A stretch of 64,000 nt of DNA from Glaciihabitans arcticus (lineage in GTDB: Bacteria > Actinomycetota > Actinomycetes > Actinomycetales > Microbacteriaceae). The stretch is from contig NZ_SISG01000001.1 of NCBI RefSeq assembly GCF_004310685.1, positions 2,108,001-2,172,000 on the forward strand. The letters are read 5' to 3'. Positions 10,335 through 20,026 of this stretch are shown here, in pieces. Under the pieces are notes generated by a model that searched no databases, was not told the DNA's origin, and was given only the letters and a program-made list of their open reading frames with translations. Made by a program: the position numbers and the translations under genes. Positions within the stretch are counted from its first letter, which is position 1. Every line of letters starts with the position of its first letter.

Positions 10335-10924
10335 GCGGTTGCGAACTCCTTGAGATCGATGTGTCCATTCGCGATGTCGAGAATGGTCTGGATGAGGAGC
10401 CGGCGCTCGACCGGCTTGATGCGCTCGTGCAGCGTCGCTTCGGTGTCGTCCACACGCACGGGGATGCGCTCCTGCGCGAGGATGGGGCCGCTGTCCACGC
10501 CGTTGTCGACGATGATGACGCTCGCGCCGGTCTGGCTCGCACCGGCTTCGATGGCGTCGCGCACACCGTGCGCTCCGGGAAACTCGGGCAGGTACGCGGG
10601 GTGCGTGTTCAGCAGGGCGGGAGCGAGTGCGTTGACCGCGCGCGGCGGCAGGAGCTTCATGAACCCGCTCAGCACCACGAGGTCGGGCTGCCAGACCTGG
10701 ATCTGCTCGACGAGGGCATCGCCCCACTCATCCCGATTCTGGTAGTTCGACAGGGCGACCGAGAAGGTCGGAATGCCGTACGCCTCGGCGTGGGCGAAGC
10801 CGGTTGCGTCGCGGTCGGCGCCGATGGCGACGATGCGGGCGGGGAACTCGGCATCCTGCGAGGCGTCGAGGAGAGCGCGGAGGTTCGACCCACCGCCAGA
10901 GATCAGAACAACCACCGAAAGCAC
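10331..10924 (-). CDS. purN: Phosphoribosylglycinamide formyltransferase
   Basis: 197-residue GAR transformylase using 10-formyl-tetrahydrofolate. The glycine-rich start [12 protein letters not shown], the active-site segment [15 protein letters not shown] and the later catalytic Asp region VDSGPILAQ are all present. GTG start at 10924; another GTG three codons in is possible. It lies 10 bp after the DUF6350 gene, and its likely ribosome site (GGTAGG) overlaps that gene's stop. Confidence 0.96.
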   Translation of the reverse strand: MLSVVVLISGGGSNLRALLDASQDAEFPARIVAIGADRDATGFAHAEAYGIPTFSVALSNYQNRDEWGDALVEQIQVWQPDLVVLSGFMKLLPPRAVNALAPALLNTHPAYLPEFPGAHGVRDAIEAGASQTGASVIIVDNGVDSGPILAQERIPVRVDDTEATLHERIKPVERRLLIQTILDIANGHIDLKEFATA

Positions 10925-10934
10925 GGGTGCAAGC

Positions 10935-12161
10935 CTACCGGTCGGCGCGTTCCGCCTTCTCGGCGACAGGTGACTTCAGGTGGCTGGCGGCGAATAGGCC
11001 GATGGTCGCCGCGATGCCCACCTCGAGCGCAGCCCACAGGCCGACGGCGAGAGGATCCGGCCCCACGACAGCGAGCCGCCCCGGTCCCGCCGCGCCCGAG
11101 GAGAACCACGCGAGAAGGCCGAGCAGCACACCGGCGACAACGCCGATGCTCGCGCCGGCGGCGAGGCTCGAGCGCCAGTCGGTGCGGAAGAGCCGAGGCC
11201 GGAGAAGGGCTCCCGCCAAGAACCCGGCCACGATCGGCACAAGCAGTCCGAGGAACCCGTAGGCGAGGTCGCCCGCGGGCAGGGCACCGAGCATGGGGAT
11301 CACCGGCAGCGGCCCGAGGGTGGTGCCGAGCGGGCTCACGGCCGATCCGGCGCCGATCGCGAAGCCGGGCCCGACGAACCAGGACGCGGCCCAAATGACG
11401 ACGTTGGGCAGGAACGCGAGCTGTGCGCCGGTAAGCGCGATACCGCCGAGCACCTCACTGTGCAGGCTCTCGTAGAGGGCGACGATCCCGGCGTAGTTGG
11501 CCGCGAGCAGCACGGCGACCGCGAGACTCGCGACCGCGATGACGGCGGCGACGGCAGCCACTCCCCCGCGCAGGCCGACCTCGACCACGGAGCGCACAGT
11601 CGGGTGCCAGTCGTTCACCCAGTCCCTGATCGAGCTGCCGGAGTCGTCGCCGGCCGCGCGCTGGGTGCGCAGTGACCCGATGAGGATCCCGACCCCGAAC
11701 ACGGCGGTGGGCAGAAGGATTCCCTGCACGATCGACGGGCGGGCGAAGGGGTGCAGCACGCTCAGGGTCGCGAGCGTCGACAGCCCGGCGAAAGTTCCGA
11801 CGGCGACGAGCTCTCCGAGGAGCCGGAAGCGGGTCTCTGACACGCGGCGACCGGCGCGCACGCCGAGCAGCAGCGTGAGCCCGCCGAACCCGAGGATTGC
11901 GATGGTCACGGGGAACGCGGCATCCGCCCCCGCAAGGCCGAGGGTCGCCGCCACGGTCGGGTCGAGCGTCATGCGAACGTCTGCACCGTGGCCGAGCAGC
12001 CAGATGTCGACGGAGGCGCGCCAGAACGTCGTCCAGTCACCGGCGAAGCCGAATTGCGCACCCCAGAGCACCGTGAGCGGTGCGAGCGGGATGACGATGC
12101 CGATCGCAACGACGAGGGAGGCCTCGAAGGCTGCGAAGAGGGCTGTGAGTGGGCGGTTCAT
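10935..12161 (-). CDS. DUF6350 / PerM-like multi-pass membrane protein
   Basis: 408 residues with about eight to nine hydrophobic segments and no soluble domain. Placement directly before purN-purH and near sucCD matches mycobacterial perM (Rv0955), an integral membrane protein linked to cell division and persistence; this family is DUF6350. The ATG at 12161 was chosen over an upstream in-frame codon because the family begins with a short tail and a first membrane helix. Function here is inferred from synteny. Confidence 0.8.
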   Translation of the reverse strand: MNRPLTALFAAFEASLVVAIGIVIPLAPLTVLWGAQFGFAGDWTTFWRASVDIWLLGHGADVRMTLDPTVAATLGLAGADAAFPVTIAILGFGGLTLLLGVRAGRRVSETRFRLLGELVAVGTFAGLSTLATLSVLHPFARPSIVQGILLPTAVFGVGILIGSLRTQRAAGDDSGSSIRDWVNDWHPTVRSVVEVGLRGGVAAVAAVIAVASLAVAVLLAANYAGIVALYESLHSEVLGGIALTGAQLAFLPNVVIWAASWFVGPGFAIGAGSAVSPLGTTLGPLPVIPMLGALPAGDLAYGFLGLLVPIVAGFLAGALLRPRLFRTDWRSSLAAGASIGVVAGVLLGLLAWFSSGAAGPGRLAVVGPDPLAVGLWAALEVGIAATIGLFAASHLKSPVAEKAERADR

Positions 12162-12253
12162 ACCCGTGCGAGCGTACCGGGGCCCGGCTCCGCAGTTCAC
12201 CTGCCCCGCCGGAGCTCCGCGTACGGGGGGATGGCGGGTCCGGCGGAGCGGGG

Positions 12254-12304
12254 AACATTCGGGTGGTGCGGCACCAGTCTGAAGGTCTCGCGACCCCGAA
12301 TGTT
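12254..12304. repeat. 10-bp inverted repeat upstream of the LuxR-type regulator gene
   Basis: AACATTCGGG (12254-12263) and its exact complement CCCGAATGTT (12295-12304) are separated by 31 bp that contain a smaller GGTGC/GCACC hairpin. It lies between the divergent DUF6350 and regulator genes, just upstream of the regulator's promoter. Possible looping operator or RNA structure. Confidence 0.6.
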
Positions 12305-12310
12305 AAGGGT

Positions 12311-12341
12311 AAAACCCTAGGGTTTTGATACTGGGTAGTCT
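12311..12341 (+). promoter_or_regulatory. Promoter with a perfect 16-bp palindrome before the LuxR-type gene
   Basis: AAAACCCTAGGGTTTT (12311-12326) is a perfect 16-bp palindrome. TAGTCT at 12336-12341 fits a -10 box; the palindrome would then cover the -35 region, a position suited to repression or autoregulation. Transcription would begin near 12348, giving a leader of about 31 nt with AGGGGG before the GTG start. Confidence 0.55.
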
Positions 12342-12378
12342 GGGTTTGTGCGCCCGACGAGGGGCGCAGGGGGAACAC

Positions 12379-14946
12379 GTGGTAGATCGGCTTCGAGAGC
12401 GGACGGCGCTGGCCGCAGCCGCTGACCGGGCGCGCGCCGGGCACGCCACCGTCGTGACGCTCGAGGGCGAGCCGGGCATCGGCAAGACCTGGCTGATCAA
12501 CGAACTGGTCGCCGCCCTGCGCGATTTCACCGTCACCAACACCGTGCCCAAGTTTGCATCCGAGCCGACCCTCGTCGTCATCGATGACGCCCAGTGGCTC
12601 GAGCCGGCCGTCGTCACCCGAACCGCCAAGCAGCTGGATGCCCTCCGCACGTCGAAGCTGCTCGTGGTGATCGCCGGTCGCACCGGAGAATCACGGCTGA
12701 TCGAGCGTCTCAGCCCGGGCAGCAGTCGCCCCGACCGCGGCAGCGTGCTCAGCCTCGGACCGTTGGGCACCCAGCAGGTGATCGAGCTCGCCGGCGAACG
12801 CGGTATCTCGGCGCTCGAGATCACCCGCGCGCACCTGCTCGCCGAACTCACCGACGGCAACCCCCAGCACCTCGTGGCCGCGTTCGAGCAACTCGGCCAG
12901 CGCCTCTACGTCTCGGTGCCGCGATCACTCCCCGTTCCTGCCGACTTCGATCCCGCCCTCAGGCGCGACCTCGCGACGGTCAGCAAGGAGGGGCGGGCGA
13001 TGCTCGAGCTCCTCGCCTTGATCGGCACCCCGATCTCCATCTCCGCGCTGGTCGAGATCGCCATGCGCGCGGGTGTGCAGCTCTCCTTCGATGACGCCTC
13101 GGCATCCGGGCACCTCGAGGTGTTCAACCAGGAGGGCCAGCGCGAACTGACTCTGAAGTCGGTGCGCGTGCGCGAGGGCATCCGACGTTCGCTCGACACG
13201 GCGAAGGCCCGCAGGCTCCACGCCGCGATCGCCGAGTCGATGACGGGCACCCGGCGCCTCGAGCACCTGCTCTCCTCGACCGAGCACACCAACGATTCCC
13301 TCGCCGCCGAACTCGAGGCAGAGGGCGTGCGCCACGAGGCCGCAGGGCAGTATCCCGAGGCGGCACGCATGTTCAGTCGCGCAAGCGGCGTGACGAGCGG
13401 TGCGGCCGAGCGCGAACGCCGGCTGCTGTACGCGTGCGTCCTTGCTTTTTATTCGGATGACGCTGAGCTCGCGAGCACGCTCGCGCCGAGCGTAGCCCGC
13501 TGCGCGCCGAGCCTGGCCCGCCAGGTGGTTCTCGGCGGGATCGGCTACCTGCTCGGCGACTTCCCCGAGTCCCTCTCGCTCGTGACGGCAGCCCTCGACG
13601 AGTACCCGTCCGATGACGACGCGCTCGGCACCGGTGGACTGTTCACCGCCGCAGTCGTCGCGAGCCTGCAGCTTGCGGCTGTCGACCTTCCCGCCGCGAT
13701 CACGACAAGCGCGACCGCGCTCTCCCGCCTCGGCCTCGAGGAGGGCGGCGTGCCCTCCCCCGCAGAGGCCCGGCTGCGCATCACCCTCGGCTTCTCGCTC
13801 TGGATCGCCGGCGCCGTCGACGACTCCGACGTCGCACTCGCGTCCGTGCTCGCACTGCCCGCGACCCGCCCCGAACGCGCCGACGCACTCACCATCTACG
13901 CCCAGCGGGAGTTCTACCGCGGCGACACGGCTCGGGCCCTGCGCACGGTGACGACCGCCGTCGAGGCCGCGAGGTCGAGCAATGCGCTGCACATCATCCC
14001 GCTCGGTCTGGCTCTTCGATCGCACGTCAACTTCGCACTCGGCCAGTGGGATGACGCGATGCTCGACGCCCAGGCTGTGCTCGCGCACACCACGGCGAGC
14101 CGCAACGGCAACCACGACGTGCTCGCTCACGGCGCCATCGCGATGATGTCGGCACACTCGGGCGAGCTGGATTTCGCGGAGCGCTCCGTGCGCATCGCCC
14201 GGCGGCTCGGTGTCGAACGACCCCTTCCGCAGCACACCGCCGCGGCGGCCATCGCGGCTGCGGTCGTGGAGCGCGTCGGCGGGCACCCGCACGCCGTGGT
14301 GCACGCCCTGAGCCCCATGCTCGAGGGCTCCCTCGCGCTCGGCCTCACGTCGACCGGCTACACCGGCTGGCGCGCGATGCACGCCGAGGCGCTCATCTCC
14401 CTGGGCTCCTACGAGCGAGCGAGTTCCGTGATCCGCCTGCTCGAGAGCGAGCCCGGCTCCAAGAGCTTCGGCTACACCGGTTGGCTCCACGGCATGCTCG
14501 CCGAGGCGCAGGGCGACCTGCCCGAGGCCATCGCCGCCTACCGTGCGGCGCTCGCCGCGGGCGACGAGTCGACGAGCCCCTTCCCGCACGCCCTCGCCCT
14601 GAAGTCGCTGGCCGGCGCTCTCGAAGCGAACGGTGAAAGTGGGCATGCCACCGCCGCCGCCCGCGACGCCACCCGCCTGTTCACCCGGCTCGGCGCCACC
14701 GTGTACCTGACGGGCGCGGCCCCGACCGAGGACGGCGTGGCCGCACTGGAGGGCTGGAGCACCCTGACCCCGCGCGAGCACGACACCTCGCTGCTCGCAT
14801 CGGAGGGCATGCTCAACCGCGAGATCGCGGCGGCCATGCACGTCTCGGTGAAGACAGTCGAGCACCACATCGCCAACTCGCTGGCAAAACTCGGGCTGCG
14901 CTCGCGGCGCGACCTCGAGAAGGCGGCCGGACGAGGCTCGGCCTGA
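12379..14946 (+). CDS. Large ATP-binding LuxR-family transcriptional regulator (LAL-like)
   Basis: 855 residues from a GTG start with a strong AGGGGGAACAC ribosome site; starting further upstream would run into the promoter. The N-terminus has an AAA/STAND-type ATPase with Walker A GEPGIGKTW (about 30-38) and Walker B TLVVIDDAQWL. The middle is alpha-helical and TPR-like. The last 65 residues form a LuxR-type helix-turn-helix (TPREHD ... NREIAAAMHVSVKTVEHHI). Such regulators bind an inducer through the repeats and activate transcription. Target unknown; the DUF4166 gene follows 22 bp downstream and may be co-transcribed. Confidence 0.85.
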   Translation: MVDRLRERTALAAAADRARAGHATVVTLEGEPGIGKTWLINELVAALRDFTVTNTVPKFASEPTLVVIDDAQWLEPAVVTRTAKQLDALRTSKLLVVIAGRTGESRLIERLSPGSSRPDRGSVLSLGPLGTQQVIELAGERGISALEITRAHLLAELTDGNPQHLVAAFEQLGQRLYVSVPRSLPVPADFDPALRRDLATVSKEGRAMLELLALIGTPISISALVEIAMRAGVQLSFDDASASGHLEVFNQEGQRELTLKSVRVREGIRRSLDTAKARRLHAAIAESMTGTRRLEHLLSSTEHTNDSLAAELEAEGVRHEAAGQYPEAARMFSRASGVTSGAAERERRLLYACVLAFYSDDAELASTLAPSVARCAPSLARQVVLGGIGYLLGDFPESLSLVTAALDEYPSDDDALGTGGLFTAAVVASLQLAAVDLPAAITTSATALSRLGLEEGGVPSPAEARLRITLGFSLWIAGAVDDSDVALASVLALPATRPERADALTIYAQREFYRGDTARALRTVTTAVEAARSSNALHIIPLGLALRSHVNFALGQWDDAMLDAQAVLAHTTASRNGNHDVLAHGAIAMMSAHSGELDFAERSVRIARRLGVERPLPQHTAAAAIAAAVVERVGGHPHAVVHALSPMLEGSLALGLTSTGYTGWRAMHAEALISLGSYERASSVIRLLESEPGSKSFGYTGWLHGMLAEAQGDLPEAIAAYRAALAAGDESTSPFPHALALKSLAGALEANGESGHATAAARDATRLFTRLGATVYLTGAAPTEDGVAALEGWSTLTPREHDTSLLASEGMLNREIAAAMHVSVKTVEHHIANSLAKLGLRSRRDLEKAAGRGSA

Positions 14947-14968
14947 CCCCACGTGTCATGATGACCGC

Positions 14969-15574
14969 ATGACCGAAGAGTCCGTGTGGCAACGCGCCCT
15001 CGGCGACGATATCGATCGACTCTCCCCCGGCCTCCGCGCCTACTTCGCGCTGCCACCCGCCGGCACAGTGGGTCGCGGCACCGGCGTCTACGAGGTGGCC
15101 GGCTCGAGCAGGCGCTGGCTGCGGCCGGTACTCGCGGTGCTGGCCTGGCGCCGCATCCTGTTCCCCGAATTCGGGCGCGGGATTCCGTTCACCGTCACCA
15201 ACACACCCGCAGGTGATGCCCTGCGCGGCTGGCGCACTTTCGACTTCCCGGGCCGCACGCGGGTGATGCAGGACGAGATGCGCATCGTCGGCGGCGCGCT
15301 GCACGACTTCCTCGGCCGCCATAGCGAGCTGGAAGCGCAGCTCGAGCTCGAGGTCGTCGAGGGGGCGCTGCACCTGCGCACGGGTCGGCTGTGGCTGAAC
15401 CTGGGTCGGCTGCGGGTCGCGCTGCCGCGGCTGGCCCGCATCCGCCTCATCGAACAATCGGTCGAGAACGGGCAGCGGGTCTCGGCCGTGCTCTCCTCCC
15501 CCGTGCTCGGCGACTGGTTCGAGTACACGGGCGACTTCCGCTACGAGTACGTCAGCAATTCGGATCGCTTGTAG
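14969..15574 (+). CDS. DUF4166 family protein
   Basis: 201 residues, cytoplasmic, no signal peptide. The pattern (ALPPAGTVGRGTGVYEVAG near the start, then a beta-rich stretch around FTVTNTP and GWRTFDF) matches the DUF4166 family, whose function is unknown. It lies 22 bp after the LuxR-type gene on the same strand. Its last 23 bp overlap the 3' end of the convergent peptidase gene. Confidence 0.7.
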   Translation: MTEESVWQRALGDDIDRLSPGLRAYFALPPAGTVGRGTGVYEVAGSSRRWLRPVLAVLAWRRILFPEFGRGIPFTVTNTPAGDALRGWRTFDFPGRTRVMQDEMRIVGGALHDFLGRHSELEAQLELEVVEGALHLRTGRLWLNLGRLRVALPRLARIRLIEQSVENGQRVSAVLSSPVLGDWFEYTGDFRYEYVSNSDRL

Positions 15575-17069
15575 GCACCGTGCCATCGATGAAGTAGGCG
15601 TCGACCGTCTCGACGATGCAGCCGTTGCTGCGGCCGTAGGCGGTGTGGCCCTCGCCGTTGAACGTCACGAGCACACCGCTCTCCAGCTGGCCGGCAAGTG
15701 ACTTCGCCCACGCGTAGGGCGTCGCTGGGTCGTTGGTTGTGCCGATCACGAGGATCGGGTCGGCACCCGCTGCGTCGTACATTCCGGGCTGTTTCTTCGG
15801 AGCGTAAGGCCAGGCAGTACACGCCGCCTCGACATGGGCGTAGTCGTCGAAGGCGAAGTAGCCGCCGACCAGAGGAGCGGCTGCATCGATTGCATCGAGG
15901 CCCGAGCGCACGTCGTACTCGTCGCCCTGGAAATCGTCGTCGAGGCACAGCGTCGCGGTGTACACGTCGAAGGAGTTGTTGTCGTACTCGGCGGTTCCAC
16001 CGCGGCCGTAGTAGGAGTCGGCGAACTGGAAGGCGATGAACGACTCCCCCACGGCGACCTCCTCGAACATGCTCGTGAGCGCCGGCCAGTTCTCCTCCGA
16101 GTAGAGGGCTGCGGCAATCGCGAAGCCGAGGGTCGCCGAGTCGAGGGCGCGCCCGTCAGCCGACTCGATGCCCTTCGCGTCGACCGTGTCGAGCAGGTTC
16201 GTGAAGGTGGATCGCGCCGCCGCCTCGGTCCCGCCGAGCGGGCAGTTTCCCTGCCCGACGCAGAAGGCGAGGTAGGCGACGAGGGCGTCGTCGAAGCCCT
16301 TCATCTGCACGGCGAACCAGTCGAGGGCGCCAATAGACGGGTCGAGGGCACCGTCGAGCACGAGCCGGCCGACCCGCTCCGGAAACAGCTCGGCGAACAT
16401 CGTGCCGAAGAACGTGCCGTAGGAGAAGCCCAGGTAGTTGAGCTTCTCGTCGCCGAGCAGCGCGCGCAGCAGGTTCATGTCGCGGGCCGTCGAGCCGCTG
16501 TCGACGAACTCGAGCAGCGGTCCGGTGTTGCGCGCGCAGGCAGCCGCGTACTCGGCCTCCGCCGCCTCCAGCTCGGTCACCCATGCTTTCGTTTCGTATG
16601 CGTTGTCCCACTGCCCGAACAGCAGCTCGTCCATCGCTGCGCCGTCAAGGCACTCGACCGCGCTTGAGCGCCCCACACCCCGCGGATCCCAGCCGACAAG
16701 GTCGAACTCCTCCATCAGGTCAGCGGATGCCACGTACCGAATGCTGTCCCGAACGAAATCGAATCCCGATCCCCCGGGGCCGCCCGGGTTCACCAGCAGC
16801 GAGCCCCTCGCGGTACCGGTCGCCGCGATGCGTGACACGGCCAGCTCGATGGAGCCCATGGCCGGGTGTTCCCAGTCGAGCGGAGCCACGATCGTTGCGC
16901 AGTCGACACCCTCACCGCACTCGGTCCAGTCGACCCCCTGCTCGAAGAAGGGCGCGAGTCCATCGCTCACCTCGGGCTCCGGGGTTGGCGCGGCGGGGGC
17001 GATGCAGCCCGCGAGCGTCACCGTGAGGGCGAGGGCGAGAGTCGTCGCGAGGGCCGGGCGGAGCGTCAT
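15552..17069 (-). CDS. Secreted lipoprotein alpha/beta-hydrolase, TAP-like tripeptidyl aminopeptidase
   Basis: 505 residues. The N-terminus is a lipoprotein signal with lipobox LAGC at about residue 20, so the enzyme should be anchored on the outer face of the membrane. An alpha/beta-hydrolase fold follows, with oxyanion segment NPGGPGGSG, nucleophile in GFSYGT (Ser216), the Asp region IGTTNDPATP and the His region GEGHTAYG, as in Streptomyces SlpD/SlpE and TAP peptidases. The TAP-like C-terminal domain is complete. ATG at 17069 begins the signal peptide. Likely role is trimming peptides from the N-terminus for nutrition. Confidence 0.88.
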   Translation of the reverse strand: MTLRPALATTLALALTVTLAGCIAPAAPTPEPEVSDGLAPFFEQGVDWTECGEGVDCATIVAPLDWEHPAMGSIELAVSRIAATGTARGSLLVNPGGPGGSGFDFVRDSIRYVASADLMEEFDLVGWDPRGVGRSSAVECLDGAAMDELLFGQWDNAYETKAWVTELEAAEAEYAAACARNTGPLLEFVDSGSTARDMNLLRALLGDEKLNYLGFSYGTFFGTMFAELFPERVGRLVLDGALDPSIGALDWFAVQMKGFDDALVAYLAFCVGQGNCPLGGTEAAARSTFTNLLDTVDAKGIESADGRALDSATLGFAIAAALYSEENWPALTSMFEEVAVGESFIAFQFADSYYGRGGTAEYDNNSFDVYTATLCLDDDFQGDEYDVRSGLDAIDAAAPLVGGYFAFDDYAHVEAACTAWPYAPKKQPGMYDAAGADPILVIGTTNDPATPYAWAKSLAGQLESGVLVTFNGEGHTAYGRSNGCIVETVDAYFIDGTVPTSDPNC

Positions 17070-17097
17070 CCTGCAATTGTGCCGGTTAACGGGAGAA

Positions 17098-17119
17098 GGG
17101 GAGGACCGAAGTCCTCCCC
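17098..17119 (-). terminator. sucCD terminator with UUCG tetraloop
   Basis: On the minus strand a perfect 9-bp stem (GGGGAGGAC/GTCCTCCCC) closes a C(UUCG)G tetraloop, an extra-stable RNA hairpin, 16 bp after the sucD stop. The trailing TTCTCC is only weakly U-rich, as is common in GC-rich actinobacteria. Confidence 0.8.
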
Positions 17120-17135
17120 CACTCTCGAACACGGG

Positions 17136-18023
17136 TTACAGAGAAGCGAAGACCTCACGCATGATCGAGGCGGTCTCGCTCGGGGTCTTGCCGACGCGAA
17201 CGCCAGCAGCCTCGAGGGCCTCCTTCTTACCCTGCGCGGTGCCGGCACCGTCGGAGACGATCGCACCGGCGTGGCCCATGGTCTTGCCCTCGGGGGCGGT
17301 GAAGCCCGCGACGTAGGCGACGACCGGCTTGGTGACGTTGGCCTGGATGAAAGCGGCCGCGCGCTCCTCAGCGTCGCCACCGATCTCACCGATCATGACG
17401 ATCGCCTTGGTCTCGGGGTCCGCCTCGAACGCCCTGAGGGCGTCGATGTGGGTGGTGCCGATGATCGGGTCGCCGCCGATGCCGATGGCGGTCGAGAAGC
17501 CGAGGTCGCGCAGCTCGAACATCATCTGGTAGGTCAGGGTGCCCGACTTGGAGACGAGGCCGATCGGGCCGGCCTCGGTGATCGTCGACGGGATGATTCC
17601 CGCGTTCGACTTGCCGGGGCTGATGATGCCGGGGCAGTTCGGCCCGATGATCTGGGTCGTGTTGCCCTTCGAGGTCGCGTACGCCCAGAACTCCGCGGAG
17701 TCGTGGATCGGGATGCCTTCGGTGATGACGATGGCGAGGGCGATCTCGGCGTCGACGGCCTCGAGCACTGCAGCCTTGGCGAAGGCCGGCGGCACGAAGA
17801 TGACGGAGACGTTGGCGCCGGTTGCGGCCATGGCGTCGGCGACCGATCCGAAGATCGGCAGCTCGGTGCCCTCGATCGTGACGGTCGTTCCCGCCTTGCG
17901 CGGGTTGACACCGCCGACGATCTTCGAGCCGCTCGCGAGCATACGACCGGCGTGCTTGGTGCCCTCGGAGCCGGTGAGGCCCTGGACGATGATGACGGAG
18001 TTCTCGTCGAGGAAGATCGACAT
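17136..18023 (-). CDS. sucD: Succinyl-CoA synthetase (ADP-forming), alpha subunit
   Basis: 295 residues, full length. It carries the CoA-binding Rossmann domain ([16 protein letters not shown]), the GPNCPG segment and the phosphohistidine in [10 protein letters not shown]. With SucC it interconverts succinyl-CoA and succinate with nucleotide phosphorylation in the TCA cycle. It starts 17 bp after sucC with an AAGGA ribosome site. Confidence 0.97.
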   Translation of the reverse strand: MSIFLDENSVIIVQGLTGSEGTKHAGRMLASGSKIVGGVNPRKAGTTVTIEGTELPIFGSVADAMAATGANVSVIFVPPAFAKAAVLEAVDAEIALAIVITEGIPIHDSAEFWAYATSKGNTTQIIGPNCPGIISPGKSNAGIIPSTITEAGPIGLVSKSGTLTYQMMFELRDLGFSTAIGIGGDPIIGTTHIDALRAFEADPETKAIVMIGEIGGDAEERAAAFIQANVTKPVVAYVAGFTAPEGKTMGHAGAIVSDGAGTAQGKKEALEAAGVRVGKTPSETASIMREVFASL

Positions 18024-18040
18024 GTTTCTGGTCCTTTTCC

Positions 18041-19210
18041 TTAGGCTGCAGCGTGGGCGAGTTCGGCGGCCTTGTCGGCGGCCTCGTCCATGGTGTCGAC
18101 GACGGTGACGAGCGGGTGGTTGCGGTCGGCCAGGATCTGGCGACCTTCGACGACGTTGTTGCCGTCGAGACGAACGACGAGCGGCTTGGTCGCCGTGTCG
18201 CCCAGCGTGGCGAGCGCCCCGACGATGCCGTTGGCAACCGCGTCACACGCAGTGATTCCACCGAAGACGTTGACGAACACACTCTTGACCTGAGGGTCGT
18301 TGAGGATGACGTCCAGCCCGGCCGCCATGACCTCGGCGGAGGCTCCACCACCGATGTCGAGGAAGTTGGCGGGCTTCACGCCGCCGTGACGCTCACCGGC
18401 GTAGGAGACGACATCGAGTGTCGACATCACGAGGCCGGCACCGTTGCCGATGATTCCCACCTCGCCGTCGAGCTTCACGTAGTTGAGGTCGAGCGCCTTG
18501 GCCTTGGCCTCGAGCGGGTCGGCTCCGGCCTTGTCCTCGAGTGCCTCGTGGTTCTCGTGACGGAAGCCGGCGTTCTCGTCGAGAGTGACCTTGCCGTCGA
18601 GGGCGACGACCTCGCCGTCTTCGGTGAGCACAAGCGGGTTGACCTCGACGAGCGTCGCGTCCTCACCCGTGAAGACGTCGTACAGCTTGACGATGACCGG
18701 GGCCACCTTGCCGACGAGCTCTTCAGGGAAGCTGGCCGCGATGGCGATCTCGGTCGCCTTCTCGAGCGTGATGCCCTCGAGGGCGTTGACCTCGATGCGG
18801 GCGAGGGCCTCGGGGCGTTCGACGGCGAGCTCCTCGATCTCCATGCCACCCTCGACCGACGTCATCGAGAGGAAGGAGCGGTTCGAGCGGTCGAGCAGCA
18901 CGGAGAAGTAGAACTCCTGCGCGATGCGGGCACCGGCCGCGATCATGACGCGCTTGACGAAGTGACCCTTGATGTCGAGGCCCAGGATAGCCTCGGCTGC
19001 GGTGAACGCGTCATCCGGATTGTGGACCACCTTGACGCCGCCGGCCTTGCCGCGGCCGCCGACCTTCACCTGCGCCTTGACGACGACTGTTCCACCGAGC
19101 TTCTCAGCTGCGGCCTTCGCTTCTTCGGGGGTGTCGGCGATCAGGCCGGCAAGTACAGGAACTCCGTAGGACTCGAAGAGGTCCCTCGCCTGGTACTCGA
19201 AAAGATCCAC
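18041..19210 (-). CDS. sucC: Succinyl-CoA synthetase (ADP-forming), beta subunit
   Basis: 389 residues from a GTG start. N-terminal ATP-grasp domain ([35 protein letters not shown]) and a C-terminal CoA-ligase domain (FVNVFGGI). It forms the first gene of a sucCD operon; a pair of dyads at 19256-19285 lies in its upstream region and probably controls it. Confidence 0.97.
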   Translation of the reverse strand: MDLFEYQARDLFESYGVPVLAGLIADTPEEAKAAAEKLGGTVVVKAQVKVGGRGKAGGVKVVHNPDDAFTAAEAILGLDIKGHFVKRVMIAAGARIAQEFYFSVLLDRSNRSFLSMTSVEGGMEIEELAVERPEALARIEVNALEGITLEKATEIAIAASFPEELVGKVAPVIVKLYDVFTGEDATLVEVNPLVLTEDGEVVALDGKVTLDENAGFRHENHEALEDKAGADPLEAKAKALDLNYVKLDGEVGIIGNGAGLVMSTLDVVSYAGERHGGVKPANFLDIGGGASAEVMAAGLDVILNDPQVKSVFVNVFGGITACDAVANGIVGALATLGDTATKPLVVRLDGNNVVEGRQILADRNHPLVTVVDTMDEAADKAAELAHAAA

Positions 19211-19255
19211 GTGGCTCTCTCAATCACGGTTGGTTGTGCTGGGGAAGGCATCCTG

Positions 19256-19285
19256 TCTCGACATCGAGATAGTTCGACATCGAGA
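19256..19285 (-). promoter_or_regulatory. Paired dyad operator upstream of sucC
   Basis: TCTCGACATCGAGA (19256-19269) is a perfect 6-2-6 inverted repeat. A second copy, GTTCGACATCGAGA (19272-19285), matches it at 12 of 14 positions and begins 16 bp later. The pair lies 46-75 bp before the sucC start, where a promoter is expected. The regulator is unknown. Confidence 0.6.
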
Positions 19286-19330
19286 GACTTTGGCCACCAA
19301 ACACTCTACCCGTTCCGCCCGGGGGCAGTC

Positions 19331-19888
19331 TTACAGCTCACCCTCGAGGGCCTTGACCTCGTCGGATTCTGCACCGTCTGTCAGCACACACGGGCCGGAG
19401 GTCGTGATGCGGATCGTCGCGTTCTCGTTGCCCTCGCGCGCGGCGGTGGCCAGCTCGATGACCACGGCGGAACCCGCGTTCGCGAGCACGACCGAACCCT
19501 CGCCCTCCTCGCTCACCGTCCAGTCCTGCTCGAGGAAGCTGTCGGTGAGGTCACTGACGACATTCGGCACACTCGCGGCCCGTGAGTTCGCGACGTGAAC
19601 CGTGAGGCCGCTCGTCCAGGAGCGCGCGCGACCATCGGGGTCGGCGTCGGCGTCACTGCAGGAGACCGACGTGTCGGTGGTCTCCGCGACATCCAGAAGC
19701 ACGATGCTCGGCAGGCGGGACGCCGCCTCATTGCGCAACAGCTGCACGGGCGACTTGGACTGCGCAAGGGTCACATCGTCACTGGCGCCCTCGATGCTGC
19801 CGGCCGACCCCACGCTCGCGCATCCGGCGAGCGCGATGACCGTCGCTGCCGCGCCCCACAGTGCGACAGTACGAAGTTGACCCCACAT
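19331..19888 (-). CDS. Small lipoprotein, paralogue 1 of a tandem four-gene family
   Basis: 185 residues with a lipoprotein signal (lipobox LAGC about residues 20-23), then about 160 exported residues. It shares with the next three genes a segment of the form LAQSKSPVQLLRNEAASR about 20 residues after the lipobox, a Trp-containing middle, a DSFLEQDW stretch and a C-terminal TSGPCV. One Cys in the middle and one in GPCV could form a disulfide. I recognise no named family. It has its own AGGGGG ribosome site and a 17-nt hairpin in its leader. Confidence 0.75.
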   Translation of the reverse strand: MWGQLRTVALWGAAATVIALAGCASVGSAGSIEGASDDVTLAQSKSPVQLLRNEAASRLPSIVLLDVAETTDTSVSCSDADADPDGRARSWTSGLTVHVANSRAASVPNVVSDLTDSFLEQDWTVSEEGEGSVVLANAGSAVVIELATAAREGNENATIRITTSGPCVLTDGAESDEVKALEGEL

Positions 19889-19904
19889 GACTTATCCCCC
19901 TTGT

Positions 19905-19921
19905 GCCGTCTAACTGACGGC
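19905..19921 (-). other. Hairpin in the leader of lipoprotein gene 1
   Basis: GCCGTC/GACGGC with a 5-nt loop, 17 bp before the ATG at 19888. It could protect the transcript or influence translation. Confidence 0.4.
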
Positions 19922-19984
19922 GCCCGGAGCAGGCTAAGTGCGCTGAGTGAACCCGAGGTGGCCACGAGGGAACGGCAGGGTTTT

Positions 19985-20013
19985 TGCGGCTCCCCCCTTT
20001 CGGGGCAGCCGCA
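19985..20013 (-). terminator. Hairpin after lipoprotein gene 2
   Basis: TGCGGCT/AGCCGCA stem extended by a CCCC/GGGG helix after a bulge, beginning about 14 bp downstream of the stop at 20027. It has no U-tract on the minus strand, so it would be a U-less actinobacterial terminator or a processing hairpin. Confidence 0.5.
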
Positions 20014-20026
20014 GGTGAGTGCCCGC

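Noticed and set aside
12311-12326. Telomere-like CCCTAGGGTTT sequence
   Set aside because: Single palindrome, not a repeat array; read as an operator candidate.
12348-12350. Leaderless GTG start 6 nt after TAGTCT
   Set aside because: Out of frame with the regulator, and the frame shows no protein-like sequence; GTG 12379 has a strong ribosome site.
12925-14952. Minus-strand open frame of 675 codons
   Set aside because: Antisense of the LuxR-type gene; no family features and biased composition.
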